Of a stretch of 57,771 nucleotides of DNA, positions 56,445 to 57,771 are shown in pieces; within the stretch, counting starts at the first letter, position 1; every line of letters starts with the position of its first letter. This stretch comes from Phlebiopsis flavidoalba (Eukaryota; Basidiomycota; Agaricomycetes; Polyporales; Phanerochaetaceae). The stretch spans positions 1 through 57,771 of the forward strand of contig JAOCPU010000095.1 in assembly GCA_035772785.1 (NCBI GenBank), read 5' to 3'. A program made the position numbers and the translations under genes. The notes beneath the pieces were generated by a model. That model saw nothing but the letters and a program-made list of their open reading frames with translations. It did not search any database and had not been told where the DNA came from.

Positions 56445-57220
56445 GTTCATGTTCCGTGTACTTTTATCGTTTGTCTGAGTGTAAAAACAGATGTATTATG
56501 AGCACAAAATTTCCCGATTGAACGAAAGGCAAGAGGCTCCCCGTTCCGAACGAGCACCCAATAATTGCACCGAAAACGAAACGCCGCGACAAGTCGACAA
56601 TGTGAAATTTGCAATTTACCTGTACGCCCTGGCCAACACCATTGGACCTACACACTGTTCTAATTTCTGCACGACCTTCAGTAGTGCAAAGGTGTGCCGT
56701 GTCCTCACTGTGAGCCGACTTGGCGATGCTCCAGTTTTTTCGGAAGGGTCCTTCTTCTTTCTTGATCTCAGTTATTTGCGCTTGCTAGTAGTAGGTCTGA
56801 CTACGCGGAATGCGGGCCATTCTGGCTCGATCCGATTTCTGAATAATTTGGGGTGGACTGTAATAATAGGTATTTGCCAGTATTTGTTTCAACGTGCTCA
56901 CCATGGTGTCCTACCGGACGCGTGTCCTCCGTCGATCTGCGCTCGGCTCGTCGCCGCTCTGGCTACGTCGAACGCGAAAGTCACGCCAGTCTTATTGTGA
57001 TTGTTTCGAAGTAAATCAAATCACAACATGGTTAATATAGTTTTATGTAACTAGATGTTGTGAAAATAATGTTAGTTGATCTCTACCATAACACTTAATC
57101 ACTGAGTCACCTCTACCGGTGCGAATCCTCGCACGATATACGGGAATTAGCGATTTGGGACCATCGCATATATTCATTTCATGCTGCACTCAGGTTCGGG
57201 CACGGGTGACGGTATAGCGA
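56445..57220. other. Intergenic region
   Basis: A 169-residue plus-strand frame (56491-57000) starts inside this stretch but has an irregular composition and no recognisable motif; I do not support it. The rest is AT-richer spacer DNA. Confidence 0.35.
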
Positions 57221-57223
57221 TGC

Positions 57224-57771
57224 TTACGTGGTAATAATTGAGTCACGCAGGGCTAGACGAGTCGAGGAGCCCAGGAGGGATAGCCTAGTAGCGGAGGGGA
57301 GAATCAGTGTGAGTACCGGCGCGGTCTGAGGCTGTGGACCATGGGATGCGGGAGTGCTGTGAGGGAATCGAGTTCCAAGTCCGAAGCGCCCGGACGTCGA
57401 ACTGTTCCTGCTCGCCCTCCCATCCTCCGCCTCGTTCACGAGAGTAACGGCGGCGCCAATGGAGGCCGTGAGGGGGGGGAAGAGCCTTGATCTTCACGCG
57501 GAGACGCTCCTCTGTTGGGACCTTGCTAAAGCCCCTGCCGGGTGGCGCTTCCTTCTTCAGGCTCCATCGTCACCGATTTCGCGATGCCCATTACCGTTCA
57601 ACGAAAACACGCGCAACTCAACGACCTCGCGCTCGCAACGTGCCCTATGCTCTTCAAGCGCGGCTTGATAGTCGGCAAGTCTATGGGAGAAGGTTCGTAG
57701 CGAGGTTAGGGAAGGATGTGCATGCACACTTTCATAGCTAAGGGCATACAAATAACGAGCCTGAGACCTCG
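57224..57771 (-). CDS. 3' part of an unidentified gene running off the window
   Basis: Minus-strand coding-like sequence enters from the right edge. An exon after a CCCATAG acceptor at about 57,690 has a charged helical segment LADYQAALEEHRARCEREVV, likely a coiled coil, and then ELRVFSLNGNGH. After a shift near 57,550 comes a Ser/Arg-rich segment with GRASRNSSTSGRFGLGTRFP, and the frame ends near 57,224. A possible small intron (GTACTCACACTG...CTACTAG) lies near 57,300. The 5' part is outside the window. Family unknown. Confidence 0.4.

Noticed and set aside
56491..57000. 169-residue plus-strand frame
   Set aside because: Composition is irregular with several Cys and Phe runs but no family pattern. 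It begins just after the AAA copy 2 stop and is likely chance.
1..57771. tRNA, rRNA, CRISPR arrays and virus-like genes
   Set aside because: Scanned by eye for B-box-like GGTTCGAATCC, regularly spaced short direct repeats with unique spacers, and polymerase or capsid motifs. The few hits lay inside coding exons, for example TTCGAATCC in ATG7.

Overview
The window looks like one arm of a filamentous basidiomycete chromosome, probably an agaricomycete. The evidence is short GT-AG introns of about 45-66 nt with CTAAC/CTGAC-type branch sites, gene families typical of that group (DUF7025/AAA ATPases, F-box proteins, an NT-C2 protein, a CSC1/OSCA-type channel, a small cysteine-bearing secreted protein), and TTTAGGG-type telomere-like heptamers near the left edge. 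No rRNA, tRNA, CRISPR array or virus-like gene was seen.

The left 17 kb is a gene-poor, subtelomere-like mosaic of very GC-rich and very AT-rich blocks. It contains a GC-rich block with (CCCTAAA)n at 286-335, a foldback structure with two ~1 kb inverted arms (1970-4708) carrying a 63-bp satellite, one spliced orphan gene (5071-5682), a 284-bp TA-flanked MITE inserted in a ~50-bp satellite (7955-8430), decayed coding relics in AT-rich DNA (about 9.7-11.9 kb), a GC-rich ~190-bp minisatellite (12.85-14.2 kb) and a gene-free AT block (14.8-16.95 kb).

The right 40 kb is gene-dense. In order: a large unidentified GC-rich gene (+, 19.5-22.5 kb); two paralogous small secreted-protein loci (-, 23.7 and 24.7-25.1 kb); ribosomal stalk protein P1 (+, 26.4-26.9 kb); ATG7, the E1-like enzyme of autophagy (+, 27.6-30.6 kb); an unidentified gene (-, 30.7-31.5 kb); a CSC1/OSCA-type membrane channel (-, 33.3-38.0 kb); an F-box gene (-, 39.0-40.5 kb); a 2,167-bp TIR transposon with perfect 8-bp target duplications (40,769-42,935); an NT-C2 domain gene (-, 43.4-44.9 kb); a second F-box gene (+, 45.8-46.9 kb); mitochondrial ribosomal protein bL28m (-) divergent from a cupin gene (+); and a tandem pair of DUF7025/AAA ATPase genes (+, 50.0-52.7 and 53.7-56.4 kb). 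A triplicated ~150-bp unit sits over the start codon of the first AAA gene. A truncated gene (-) runs off the right end.

Nearly every recognised gene is interrupted by one- or two-base indels, although the alternate frames join into clean conserved protein and the splice sites are intact. The three tandem units at 49.55-50.01 kb differ mostly by single-base indels too. This points to an unpolished long-read consensus at least as much as to real gene decay. Gene boundaries below are therefore spans of conserved coding signal, not clean single ORFs. The genes are ordinary housekeeping and fungal lineage genes and do not form one obvious pathway. The more unusual content is the repeat and transposon architecture and the AAA tandem duplication.
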